The notes under the pieces are model-generated. The model saw nothing but the letters and a program-made list of their open reading frames with translations. It ran no database searches and was not told the origin of the DNA. Of a stretch of 59,891 bases of DNA, positions 42,112 to 50,155 are shown in pieces; within the stretch, counting starts at the first letter, position 1, and each line of letters starts with the position of its first letter. The translations under genes were made by a program, and so were the position numbers. This DNA comes from Flavobacterium anhuiense (GTDB lineage: Bacteria; Bacteroidota; Bacteroidia; Flavobacteriales; Flavobacteriaceae), in assembly GCF_900101855.1 (NCBI RefSeq), contig NZ_FMVC01000008.1, positions 1-59,891 on the forward strand, given 5' to 3'.

Positions 42112-42597
42112 ATGGATTTAAAAGAAATTCAAAACCTAATTAAATTTGTTGCAAATTCGGGCGTTGCAGAAGTGAAGTTAGAAATGGATGATGTAAAAAT
42201 CACAATCAGAACAACTTTAGAAACAAATGTAACTGAAGCAACTTACGTACAGCAATTACCTGCTCAAGCAGCTTTACCTCAAGCGGCAGTTCCGCAAGTT
42301 ACAGCTCCAACAGTTGTAAGTGTAACTCCAGAGAAACCTGCTTCTGACGATTCTAAATATGTTACTATAAAATCTCCAATCATTGGAACATTCTATAGAA
42401 AACCATCTCCAGACAAACCAGTTTTCACAGAAGTTGGAAGCACTGTATCTAAAGGTGATGTTCTTTGCGTAATTGAAGCAATGAAATTATTCAACGAAAT
42501 CGAATCTGAAGTTTCTGGTAAAATTGTAAAAATTCTTGTAGATGATATGTCTCCAGTTGAATTTGACCAACCTTTATTCTTAGTAGATCCATCATAA
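42112..42597 (+). CDS. accB: Acetyl-CoA carboxylase biotin carboxyl carrier protein
   Basis: This 161-residue protein has an N-terminal helical domain, an Ala/Pro/Gln-rich linker (about 45-75) and the biotinyl domain with Lys125 in EAMKLFNE as the biotin site. It carries carboxybiotin between AccC and the transferase. It is followed by accC after a spacer holding heptamer repeats. Confidence 0.95.
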   Translation: MDLKEIQNLIKFVANSGVAEVKLEMDDVKITIRTTLETNVTEATYVQQLPAQAALPQAAVPQVTAPTVVSVTPEKPASDDSKYVTIKSPIIGTFYRKPSPDKPVFTEVGSTVSKGDVLCVIEAMKLFNEIESEVSGKIVKILVDDMSPVEFDQPLFLVDPS

Positions 42598-42704
42598 ATA
42601 AATTTAGATTTTAGATTTTAGATTTTAGATTGATCTGGCAGAATTAATACAGACATCTAAAATTATCTAATTATCAAATTGTCTAATTATCTAATTAAAA
42701 TAAG
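42598..42704. repeat. Heptanucleotide repeat hairpin between accB and accC
   Basis: TTAGATT is repeated four times without a gap at 42604-42631. Downstream (about 42655-42695) are several TCTAA units of the opposite sense, so the mRNA can fold. The design matches the sdhA-sdhB spacer though the sequence differs. Confidence 0.6.
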
Positions 42705-44051
42705 ATGTTTAAAAAAATATTAATTGCGAATAGAGGAGAAATTGCACTTCGTGTAATTCGTACATGTAAGGAAATGGGAATCAAAACTGTTGCAGTTTAC
42801 TCTACAGCCGATGCAGAAAGTTTGCATGTTAAATTTGCAGACGAAGCGGTTTGTATAGGCCCTCCTCCGAGTAACTTATCGTATTTGAAAATGTCAAATA
42901 TTATTGCAGCTGCAGAAATTACAAACGCAGATGCAATTCATCCAGGTTATGGATTTCTTTCTGAGAATGCTAAATTCTCTAAAATCTGTCAAGAGCACGG
43001 AATTAAGTTTATCGGTGCTGCTCCAGAAATGATCGACCGAATGGGAGATAAAGCTACTGCAAAAGAGACAATGAAAGCTGCAGGAGTTCCTTGTGTACCA
43101 GGTTCAGACGGTTTATTAGAATCATACGAACATGCAAAAAAAGTAGCTAAAGAAATTGGCTACCCAGTAATGATGAAAGCTACTGCTGGTGGTGGTGGAA
43201 AAGGTATGCGTGCCATCTGGAAAGAAGAAGACCTTCAGAAAGCATGGGAAAGCGCACGTCAAGAAGCTGCTGCAGCGTTTGGAAATGACGGAATGTACAT
43301 GGAAAAACTTATTGAAGAGCCACGTCATATCGAAATTCAAGTTGTTGGAGATGCATACGGAAAAGCATGTCATCTTTCTGAAAGAGACTGTTCTGTACAG
43401 CGTCGTCACCAAAAACTTACTGAAGAAACCCCTTCACCTTTCATGACAGACGAACTTCGTACAAGAATGGGAGAAGCTGCTGTAAAAGCTGCTGAATTCA
43501 TTAAATATGAAGGAGCTGGAACTGTAGAATTTTTAGTGGATAAACACAGAAACTTCTACTTTATGGAAATGAATACTCGTATTCAGGTGGAGCACCCAAT
43601 CACAGAACAAGTTATTGATTATGATTTGATCCGTGAGCAGATTATGGTTGCTGCCGGAATTCCGATTTCTGGTAAAAACTACCTTCCGCAATTACACGCT
43701 ATTGAAGTTCGTATTAATGCTGAAGATCCTTATAACGATTTTCGTCCTTCTCCAGGAAAAATTACTACACTTCATATGCCAGGAGGACATGGAGTTCGTT
43801 TAGATACTCACGTATACTCAGGATATAGTATTCCGCCAAACTATGATTCTATGATTGCTAAGTTGATTACAACTGCACAATCTCGTGAAGAAGCTATTAG
43901 CAAAATGCGAAGAGCTTTGGATGAGTTCGTAATAGAAGGTGTGAAAACTACAATCCCTTTCCACAGACAATTAATGGATGATCCAAAATATATTGCAGGA
44001 GATTATACAACTGCATTTATGGATACATTTAAAATGAATAGTCCAGAATAA
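42705..44051 (+). CDS. accC: Acetyl-CoA carboxylase biotin carboxylase subunit
   Basis: This 448-residue ATP-grasp enzyme carboxylates the biotin of AccB. It shows FKKILIANRGEIALRV at the N terminus, the HPGYGFLSEN motif, the glycine-rich KATAGGGGKGMR loop, the catalytic EMNTRIQVEHPITE segment and RINAEDP. Length is standard. It ends the cluster and is closed by a strong terminator. Confidence 0.96.
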   Translation: MFKKILIANRGEIALRVIRTCKEMGIKTVAVYSTADAESLHVKFADEAVCIGPPPSNLSYLKMSNIIAAAEITNADAIHPGYGFLSENAKFSKICQEHGIKFIGAAPEMIDRMGDKATAKETMKAAGVPCVPGSDGLLESYEHAKKVAKEIGYPVMMKATAGGGGKGMRAIWKEEDLQKAWESARQEAAAAFGNDGMYMEKLIEEPRHIEIQVVGDAYGKACHLSERDCSVQRRHQKLTEETPSPFMTDELRTRMGEAAVKAAEFIKYEGAGTVEFLVDKHRNFYFMEMNTRIQVEHPITEQVIDYDLIREQIMVAAGIPISGKNYLPQLHAIEVRINAEDPYNDFRPSPGKITTLHMPGGHGVRLDTHVYSGYSIPPNYDSMIAKLITTAQSREEAISKMRRALDEFVIEGVKTTIPFHRQLMDDPKYIAGDYTTAFMDTFKMNSPE

Positions 44052-44055
44052 TTAT

Positions 44056-44088
44056 AAAGGCTTCCAAATTTGGAAGCCTTTTTCTTTT
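44056..44088 (+). terminator. Terminator after accC
   Basis: A 26-bp perfect palindrome with core CTTCCAAATTTGGAAG (arms begin AAAGG at 44056 and end CCTTT at 44081) is followed by a T-rich tract. Confidence 0.85.
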
Positions 44089-44113
44089 ATAGGCATTTAT
44101 AAAATCCAATATT

Positions 44114-44205
44114 CAAATTCCAATATTGGAAACCTAAACTTTAAATTAAGAGCTTAAAACTTCATCATAAACTTTGGAATTTGGAATTTACAAAAATTGG
44201 AATTT
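44114..44205. repeat. TTTGGAA heptamer repeats with inverted copy
   Basis: TTTGGAA occurs twice in tandem at 44173-44186 and again in degenerate form near 44197. The complementary CAAATTCCAA lies at 44114-44123. This is the third heptamer-repeat site in the window. Confidence 0.5.
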
Positions 44206-44236
44206 CTTTCAAGGTTACACTTTAAGTGTTTACTTA

Positions 44237-44270
44237 TTACACACCTTTTTTCTCTTTTACACACCTTTTT
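44237..44270 (+). promoter_or_regulatory. Two 14-bp repeats, candidate enhancer site
   Basis: TTACACACCTTTTT occurs at 44237-44250 and 44257-44270, exactly 20 bp apart. A palindrome CACTTTAAGTG (44218-44228) lies next to them. They are 60-95 bp upstream of a -24 type sigma-54 element, where an NtrC-type activator would bind. Confidence 0.5.
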
Positions 44271-44330
44271 AATTTTCTCATTTTTTGCTATATTTGATAT
44301 AAAACCTTTAAATACAGGTTTTTATGGTAT

Positions 44331-44347
44331 TTGGCACGGCTCTTTTC
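44331..44347 (+). promoter_or_regulatory. Possible sigma-54 promoter of the PepSY-like array
   Basis: TTGGCACG at 44331-44338 is a perfect -24 element. Ten bases after the GG, where GC is expected, the sequence has TT (CTCTTTTC), so the -12 half is poor. It lies 64 bp before the first gene of the array. The adjacent sigma-54 response regulator raises the likelihood. Confidence 0.4.
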
Positions 44348-44410
44348 TTTTACGGCATAATAATTTCATTACTTAAAGCGTAAACAACTATTAATTTAAA
44401 TATATACGTT

Positions 44411-44707
44411 ATGAAAAAATTATTTTTATCAGCCGCAATTGTTTTAGGAAGTTTAACGTCATTCGCTTCAACTACACAAGCACCCAATACAATCGTAAAA
44501 ACGATTTCTATTGAAGACGAATACACAGAAATTAAATTAGAAGAATTACCAGCTGCTATCACTGAAGCTTTGAAAAAAGCATACCCTGAAGCAGTAATTA
44601 CTAAAGCATACAAAAACGAAAAAGCACAGTATAAACTTGATGTGACTGTTGGCGACAAAGTTGGAAATCTTTTCGCAAATGCAGACGGAACTTGGATTAA
44701 ACAATAA
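44411..44707 (+). CDS. PepSY-like small secreted protein, copy 1
   Basis: This 98-residue protein has a signal peptide (MKKLFLSAAIVLGSLTSFAS) and one PepSY-like/DUF2874-type unit: EEYTEIKLEELPAAITEALKKAYPEAVITKAYKNEKAQYKLDVTVGD.VGNLFANADGTWIK. It is the first of five tandem homologues. The family pattern is valP-helix-YP followed by three beta-strands. PepSY-type domains are thought to act as inhibitors or ligand binders in the periplasm; the role here is unknown. Confidence 0.85.
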   Translation: MKKLFLSAAIVLGSLTSFASTTQAPNTIVKTISIEDEYTEIKLEELPAAITEALKKAYPEAVITKAYKNEKAQYKLDVTVGDKVGNLFANADGTWIKQ

Positions 44708-44782
44708 TCTTAAAATGAGGTCTTGTGAAAATCCGGATCAAGAATACTAAGATCAAATTAACTATATTAAAAAACAACTATC

Positions 44783-45079
44783 ATGAAAAATTTATTTTTA
44801 TCAGCCGCAATCGTTTTGGGAGGTTTAACATCATTTGCTTCAACTTCGCCAATTTCAAATTCAATCGTAAAAACAATCTCTATCCAAGATGATTATACAG
44901 AAATCAAATTGGAAGAAGTTCCAACCGCTGTAACAGACGCTTTGAAAAAAGCATATCCAGACGCTGTGCTTTCTAAAGCATTTAAAAACACAAAATCTGA
45001 ATACAAACTTGAAGTAACTGTTGGAGATAAAACAGGAAATCTTTTTGCTAACGCAGACGGAACTTGGATTAAAAAATAA
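44783..45079 (+). CDS. PepSY-like small secreted protein, copy 2
   Basis: This 98-residue protein is the closest relative of copy 1, with about three quarters of positions identical by eye, including the signal peptide and the VGDK.GNLFANADGTWIK end. It follows copy 1 by 75 bp, the widest gap in the array, and precedes copy 3 by 26 bp. The duplication looks recent compared with the other copies. Confidence 0.85.
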   Translation: MKNLFLSAAIVLGGLTSFASTSPISNSIVKTISIQDDYTEIKLEEVPTAVTDALKKAYPDAVLSKAFKNTKSEYKLEVTVGDKTGNLFANADGTWIKK

Positions 45080-45105
45080 TAAAGTCTAACCCTTAAACTA
45101 TAACT

Positions 45106-45396
45106 ATGAAAAAGTTAATCTTATCGGCAGCAATTGTCTTAGGCAGTTTGTCGATGCATGCAGAAACCACTGCTGTAACTAACCCAATAGTACAGACAGT
45201 TAATGATCAGGATGGATATAAAGAAGTAGACGGAGTTCCGGCAGCTGTTAAGAAAGGCTTAGATGAAGCTTATCCTGGTGTAGTGCTTGAAAAAGCTTGG
45301 GTAAATGATAAAAAGGAGTACAAAATTGAGATAACGGTTCGAGGTGAAAAATCGATCGTTTATACAGATGCTTCTGGTAACATTCTTAAAAAATAA
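45106..45396 (+). CDS. PepSY-like small secreted protein, copy 3
   Basis: This 96-residue protein has the signal MKKLILSAAIVLGSLSMHAE and the core GVPAAVKKGLDEAYPGVVLEKAWVNDKKEYKIEITVRGEKSIVYTDASGNILKK. It is shorter before the domain and closer to copy 4 than to copies 1-2 in its end (YTDASGNI.KK). It is 17 bp from copy 4. Confidence 0.85.
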   Translation: MKKLILSAAIVLGSLSMHAETTAVTNPIVQTVNDQDGYKEVDGVPAAVKKGLDEAYPGVVLEKAWVNDKKEYKIEITVRGEKSIVYTDASGNILKK

Positions 45397-45413
45397 TTTA
45401 AACCACAAATATT

Positions 45414-45707
45414 ATGAAAAAGTTAGTTTTATCAGCAGCGATTGTTTTAGGAAGTCTTTCAGTAAATGCTGCAGTTCTTCCAGCAATCTCAATTACTCAA
45501 TCAGTAATTTTTCAAGATGCATATACTGAGGTGGCTGCAGACCAAGTGCCGGCAGCAGTAAAATCTACAGTTGAAAAATCGTTTCCAAACACTAAGCTGG
45601 AAAAAGCTTATAAAAACGATAAGAACGAGTACAAACTTGAAATTTCAAGTGGAGATAAGAAGTATACTATTTTTACAGATGCTTCTGGTAATATCATCAA
45701 GAAATAA
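45414..45707 (+). CDS. PepSY-like small secreted protein, copy 4
   Basis: This 97-residue protein has the signal MKKLVLSAAIVLGSLSVNAA and the core DQVPAAVKSTVEKSFPNTKLEKAYKNDKNEYKLEISSGDKKYTIFTDASGNIIKK. The YP of the other copies is FP. It lies 15 bp before copy 5, so the last copies are surely co-transcribed. Confidence 0.85.
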   Translation: MKKLVLSAAIVLGSLSVNAAVLPAISITQSVIFQDAYTEVAADQVPAAVKSTVEKSFPNTKLEKAYKNDKNEYKLEISSGDKKYTIFTDASGNIIKK

Positions 45708-45722
45708 TTAAAAATCAGCATC

Positions 45723-46019
45723 ATGAAAAAATTAATCTTATCCGCAATAGTTGTTTTAGGAATAATGTCAATTCATGCAAATGTATTGCCTGCTTCTAAA
45801 GTTACTAAAGCAACTGTAACCATTCAGTCAGAATATACAGAAGTTACAGTAGATGCTGTGCCTGCAGCTGTAAAAACAGCCTTGCAGACCGCTTATCCGG
45901 GTGCAAAACTGGAAAAAGCATTTGTAAACGAAAAAAAAGAGTACAAGCTCGAAATATCAGTTGGAGACCAGAAGGCTACTGTTTACTCAGATGTCAATGG
46001 TAACTGGTTGAAGATATAA
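45723..46019 (+). CDS. PepSY-like small secreted protein, copy 5
   Basis: This 98-residue protein has the signal MKKLILSAIVVLGIMSIHAN and the core DAVPAAVKTALQTAYPGAKLEKAFVNEKKEYKLEISVGDQKATVYSDVNGNWLKI. It ends the array and is followed by a strong terminator, then the response-regulator gene. Confidence 0.85.
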   Translation: MKKLILSAIVVLGIMSIHANVLPASKVTKATVTIQSEYTEVTVDAVPAAVKTALQTAYPGAKLEKAFVNEKKEYKLEISVGDQKATVYSDVNGNWLKI

Positions 46020-46050
46020 TTAGGTGAATTTAGATTTATGTTTTTGGTGA

Positions 46051-46085
46051 AAAAGAGATTGCGTCGTGCAATCTCTTTTTTTTTA
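46051..46085 (+). terminator. Terminator after the PepSY-like array
   Basis: AAAAGAGATTGC (46051-46062) pairs with GCAATCTCTTTT (46068-46079) over a GTCGT loop, followed by a T-run. It separates the array from the response-regulator transcript. Confidence 0.85.
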
Positions 46086-46155
46086 CATATTTTACATAAT
46101 TTTATGAAATAACAAGTATAATAATATTATTTTAGCAAAAAGTCCCTAAAAGCAG

Positions 46156-47511
46156 ATGCCGAAGATATTAATAATAGAAGATGATATTGCGTTTTGTAAA
46201 TTATTAGAAAAATTTCTAATCAAAAAAGCGTACGATGTAACGATAGCGTTCTCTGCCTCAGAAGCACGTGAAGCAGTTAAAAATGAATCCTTTGATTTGA
46301 TTTTGACAGACCTTCGCTTGCCTGATTCTGATGGTATTGGATTGATGTCTGAATTTAAAAATTCGCATCCTCATATTCCGGTTATTTTGATGACAGGTTA
46401 TTCTGATGTAAACACTGCAGTTAAAGCCATTAAAAATGGAGCGGCAGATTATATTTCTAAGCCGTTTAATCCAGATGAAGTTCTTTTGGTTATTACCAAT
46501 GCATTGCAAGCTCCAAAAGCTGAAGAAGAACAATCTGAAATTCCAGAGAAAAAGAAAAAAGGATCTAAAAAGCCAGTTTCAACAGAAAATGAATTTGTTA
46601 GAGGAATTTCTGTTGCCTCTAAAAAGCTTTTAGATCATATTCAATTGGTAAGCCCGACAGATATGTCTGTTTTGATTATTGGTGAAAGTGGAACAGGAAA
46701 GGAAATCATAGCAAAAAGCATTCACCAGCAGAGCAGACGGAAAGACAATAATTTTATTGCAGTAGATTGCGGAGCAATTCCGAAAGAATTGGCAGCGAGC
46801 GAATTTTTCGGTCACTTGAAAGGTTCTTTTACCGGAGCAATCAATGATAAAAAAGGATATTTTGAAGCGGCTAATGGCGGAACTTTGTTCTTGGACGAAA
46901 TTGGAAATCTTTCATACGAGAATCAAATTCAATTGTTGAGGGCGCTTCAGGAAAGAAAAATTAAACCCGTTGGCAGCAATAAAGAAATAAACGTCGATAT
47001 ACGCATTATTACGGCGACCAATGAAGATTTGCGTGAAGCAGTAAAAAACGGCGATTTTAGAGAAGATTTATACCATAGAATCAATGAATTTTCTATTCAG
47101 TCACCGTCTTTAAAAGACCGTGGAGAAGATTTAATGGTTTTTGCCGATTATTTCCTTGAAAAAGCCAATCAGCAGTTAGATAAAGATGTTATCGGATTTT
47201 CTCCAGAAGTAGTTTCTATTTTTCAAAATTACAACTGGCCAGGAAATTTACGAGAATTGCAAAATTGCGTAAAACGTGCCACTCTTTTAACCCGTGGAGA
47301 TTTTATAGAAAGCGATGTGCTTCCGGCAGAGTTTTTTCAGATTCAAAAACAACCTTCATCAAATGAGGTTTTTTCATTATCTGAAAACGAAAAAGAAACT
47401 ATTATTCATGCGTTATCAAAAACACAAAATAATAAATCGGAAGCGGCGAAATTGCTTAAAATTACCAGAAAGACACTTTACAATAAATTGAAACAGTACA
47501 ATATTGAGTAA
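46156..47511 (+). CDS. Sigma-54-dependent response regulator (NtrC family)
   Basis: This 451-residue activator has a receiver domain (about 1-118, phospho-acceptor Asp52 in LILTDLRLPDSDG), a charged linker, an AAA+ domain with Walker A GESGTGKE (177-184), GSFTGA (223-228, in place of the commoner GAFTGA) and Walker B GTLFLDEIG (242-250), and a Fis-type HTH (about 412-446, NKSEAAKLLKITRKTLYNKL). Ser for Ala in the sigma-54 contact loop is tolerated in some family members. It lies between the PepSY-like array and a convergent hybrid kinase, its likely partner. Confidence 0.94.
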   Translation: MPKILIIEDDIAFCKLLEKFLIKKAYDVTIAFSASEAREAVKNESFDLILTDLRLPDSDGIGLMSEFKNSHPHIPVILMTGYSDVNTAVKAIKNGAADYISKPFNPDEVLLVITNALQAPKAEEEQSEIPEKKKKGSKKPVSTENEFVRGISVASKKLLDHIQLVSPTDMSVLIIGESGTGKEIIAKSIHQQSRRKDNNFIAVDCGAIPKELAASEFFGHLKGSFTGAINDKKGYFEAANGGTLFLDEIGNLSYENQIQLLRALQERKIKPVGSNKEINVDIRIITATNEDLREAVKNGDFREDLYHRINEFSIQSPSLKDRGEDLMVFADYFLEKANQQLDKDVIGFSPEVVSIFQNYNWPGNLRELQNCVKRATLLTRGDFIESDVLPAEFFQIQKQPSSNEVFSLSENEKETIIHALSKTQNNKSEAAKLLKITRKTLYNKLKQYNIE

Positions 47512-47534
47512 AAAATTACTTTAAAAAGAGTTTT

Positions 47535-49973
47535 TTAAATCTCGTGTTTTAATTCTTCAAAAAGAACTTTTATTTTCTCATGTAAATCTGAGTAAGTTGC
47601 TTTTATATCAATCGTATCTAAATCTTCTTTTTCGAGATCTTTTAAAAGCTCACCAATTTCATTCGCCTGAATTTGTTTGAACATCGGAGCAATACGATGC
47701 GCGATAGATTTTATTTCATCATAATTTTTTTCTTGAACCGCGATTTTCAAAAAGCCTAAATTTTCTACTGTCGTGTCAATAAAAGATTTTAAAACTTCTT
47801 TTAACGCCAATTCGTCTTGTCCCAAAAAATCTTTCAAAGTTTCGAGAGAATAGATTTGAGAAGCATTAGTTGTGCTCTCAATATATTCATTCACAGGAAT
47901 TTCTTCATGATCCAAAATATGCTGAATCGTTTCCAATAAAATTTTTGGCGAATAAGGTTTCTTTATAACCGTAGTAAAACCAGCATTTTTATATACCGAA
48001 AGATCCAAATCTGTACGTCCTGTAAGTGCAATGACAGGCTGATTTTTAAATACAGTTTCGGGAAGCTCGCGAAGTTTCTCTAAAAACAAAAATCCGTCGA
48101 TTTCTGGCATTTGAATATCAGTAATGACAAAATCAAAATGCGTATTTCGAAGCGCTTCTAGAGCTTTAGCAGGATTGGTAAACGATAAAACCTGATGCTG
48201 TTCCTGTTTTAAAACACCGCTGGTCAAATTCAAGAGATTTATATCGTCATCTACAACAATAAAAGTTTGTTTTTTGATTTTTTTTGAAAGTTTGCTTTTG
48301 GTTTCGTTTAAAATAATATTCCCCTGGCTGCTATCAAATAATAATGGCAACTGAATAGTAAATGTGCTTCCTTTTCCAAAAATACTTTCTAAACTTAAGC
48401 TTCCGCCCAAAATAGAAATGATCTTCTGGCAAATTGACAAACCTAAACCAGTTCCTCCATATTTCTTTTCAATGCCTTCATTGGCTTGTGCAAATTCTTC
48501 AAAAACCAACTTCTGATTCGCTTTTTCAATTCCAATTCCAGTATCTTGAATCGAAATTGTAAAAAACTGATCGTCATTCGCGTAAGCGGCAATTCGAATA
48601 TGACCTTCTTCGGTAAATTTATAAGCATTTCCAATAATGTTGGTCAGAATCTGTTTTAAACGAAAAGGATCGCCAACAATGCGTTTCTGAAACTGCTCGT
48701 CTACGTTGATGATCAGATCGATGTCTTTCTGTTTGTAAACCGTCTGAATGTTTCTAGCAACATCTTCAATAATTTCGGGTAATGAAAATGGAACTTTTTC
48801 TATAGAAATTTTTCCTGCTTCAATCTGCGAAAAATCCAATAAATCCTGAACAAGCTGAGTTATATATTCAGACGAATTTTTAATGTTTTTAATGAAATAG
48901 GATTGCTTGGTATTGACATCTGAATTGCCTAAAAGTTCAGAATAACCGACAATGGTACTCAAAGGAGTTTTTAAATCGTGGCTTACAGTTGAAATTAATT
49001 GCTCGCGGCTTTTCAACAGATTTTTGGTTTTAAAATTCGCGATTTCAAGCTGTTTTTTGTACAACTGAGATTTCGAATAATCGCTGACAATCAAAATTGA
49101 GAAAAAGACTGTCAGCAACAAACCAATAACAGCAGAAGCCGTAACAATTTCGTTGACTCTTTTTAATGATTTTTCTTTTAATGAATTGTTCTTTATCGAA
49201 TTGATGATAATCTCTCGCTCAATAATTCGAAGTATTTTTCTTAGCTGATCTGAAATGGCGATTTCATTTTGAAGCAATTTGTTTTCTTCAAAATTCAAAG
49301 ATTCTTTCTTTTTTTCGGCTTTTATTTTTACAGAACTCAAAAGCTTTTTAGAATTGGCCAAAATAGAATCTGAAGCTTTTTTGCTCAGCGTGTTAGTGCT
49401 GTCATCAGGAATGTTTGAATTTAAATAATCGACATAACGCTGCAGAACACTTCGCTGGTAACTTCCTAATTGATTAGGGTTTTTAGTGAAATCCTGAAGT
49501 TCGAGTTTTCTAAGATTAAACTCCATTTTCGTGATTTCATCAATCGCATTATTTACAGAAGTTTCATCGTCTGCTTTATTCTTGATTTCTCTTAATTGCT
49601 TGATGTTTTCTGTCTTTTCTGCCAAGAAATAAGTGACACTATCCAAAAGTGTTTTCTGGTATTCTGTCGTAACAATCTGTTTTAAAGTATCGATACGTTT
49701 GCGAAGCGAATCGGTTTCGATTAGATAATTTTTAAAATCTTTTTCAGAATTATTCTGAATTGTCTGTCTGGCTAAGCTCTCAGTTTTATAGACATTCGAA
49801 TAAAGTCGGCTGACTCTAAGGATTTTGGTTTTTTCTAAAGCGATCTTATCTTCAAGCTTGTTATAAACCACATTTTCAGAATACAGAAACCACCCAACTG
49901 TAACAACCAAAGCCAATAATGCAACATAGCTGAATAAAACTTTGATTGCGGTGTAACTTCTTTTGGTCTCCAT
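47535..49973 (-). CDS. Hybrid sensor histidine kinase with receiver and Hpt domains
   Basis: This 812-residue kinase has a TM helix (about 12-31), a ~245-residue largely helical periplasmic sensor, a second TM (about 276-297), HisKA with His332 (STVSHDLKTPLST), a HATPase domain (N box NIIGNAYKF, G boxes DTGIGIEKAN and GGTGLGLSI), a receiver with Asp619 (VITDIQMPEIDG) and an Hpt domain with His759 (SIAHRIAPM). The His-Asp-His relay needs a separate receiver as output; the convergent sigma-54 regulator 23 bp away is the obvious one. Its sensor lacks a known ligand motif. Confidence 0.94.
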   Translation of the reverse strand: METKRSYTAIKVLFSYVALLALVVTVGWFLYSENVVYNKLEDKIALEKTKILRVSRLYSNVYKTESLARQTIQNNSEKDFKNYLIETDSLRKRIDTLKQIVTTEYQKTLLDSVTYFLAEKTENIKQLREIKNKADDETSVNNAIDEITKMEFNLRKLELQDFTKNPNQLGSYQRSVLQRYVDYLNSNIPDDSTNTLSKKASDSILANSKKLLSSVKIKAEKKKESLNFEENKLLQNEIAISDQLRKILRIIEREIIINSIKNNSLKEKSLKRVNEIVTASAVIGLLLTVFFSILIVSDYSKSQLYKKQLEIANFKTKNLLKSREQLISTVSHDLKTPLSTIVGYSELLGNSDVNTKQSYFIKNIKNSSEYITQLVQDLLDFSQIEAGKISIEKVPFSLPEIIEDVARNIQTVYKQKDIDLIINVDEQFQKRIVGDPFRLKQILTNIIGNAYKFTEEGHIRIAAYANDDQFFTISIQDTGIGIEKANQKLVFEEFAQANEGIEKKYGGTGLGLSICQKIISILGGSLSLESIFGKGSTFTIQLPLLFDSSQGNIILNETKSKLSKKIKKQTFIVVDDDINLLNLTSGVLKQEQHQVLSFTNPAKALEALRNTHFDFVITDIQMPEIDGFLFLEKLRELPETVFKNQPVIALTGRTDLDLSVYKNAGFTTVIKKPYSPKILLETIQHILDHEEIPVNEYIESTTNASQIYSLETLKDFLGQDELALKEVLKSFIDTTVENLGFLKIAVQEKNYDEIKSIAHRIAPMFKQIQANEIGELLKDLEKEDLDTIDIKATYSDLHEKIKVLFEELKHEI

Positions 49974-50105
49974 ATTTTGCTTGAAAGATTTGGGATTCGG
50001 TTCGATTTTCGGGGATTAAAAACATTGCAATTTATCTAAAAAAATCTGTTTACGGAATAGTAAATCGGTCAATATCTTACATAATTCTAATGTCTAAAAA
50101 CAGAA

Positions 50106-50136
50106 ACAGCCGTAGATTATGTAAATCTACGGCTGT
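50106..50136 (-). terminator. Terminator after the S9 peptidase gene
   Basis: ACAGCCGTAGATT (50106-50118) and AATCTACGGCTGT (50124-50136) form a 13-bp perfect stem. On the minus strand it is followed by a T-rich stretch. Confidence 0.7.
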
Positions 50137-50155
50137 CAGATATAATTTTTAGGTT

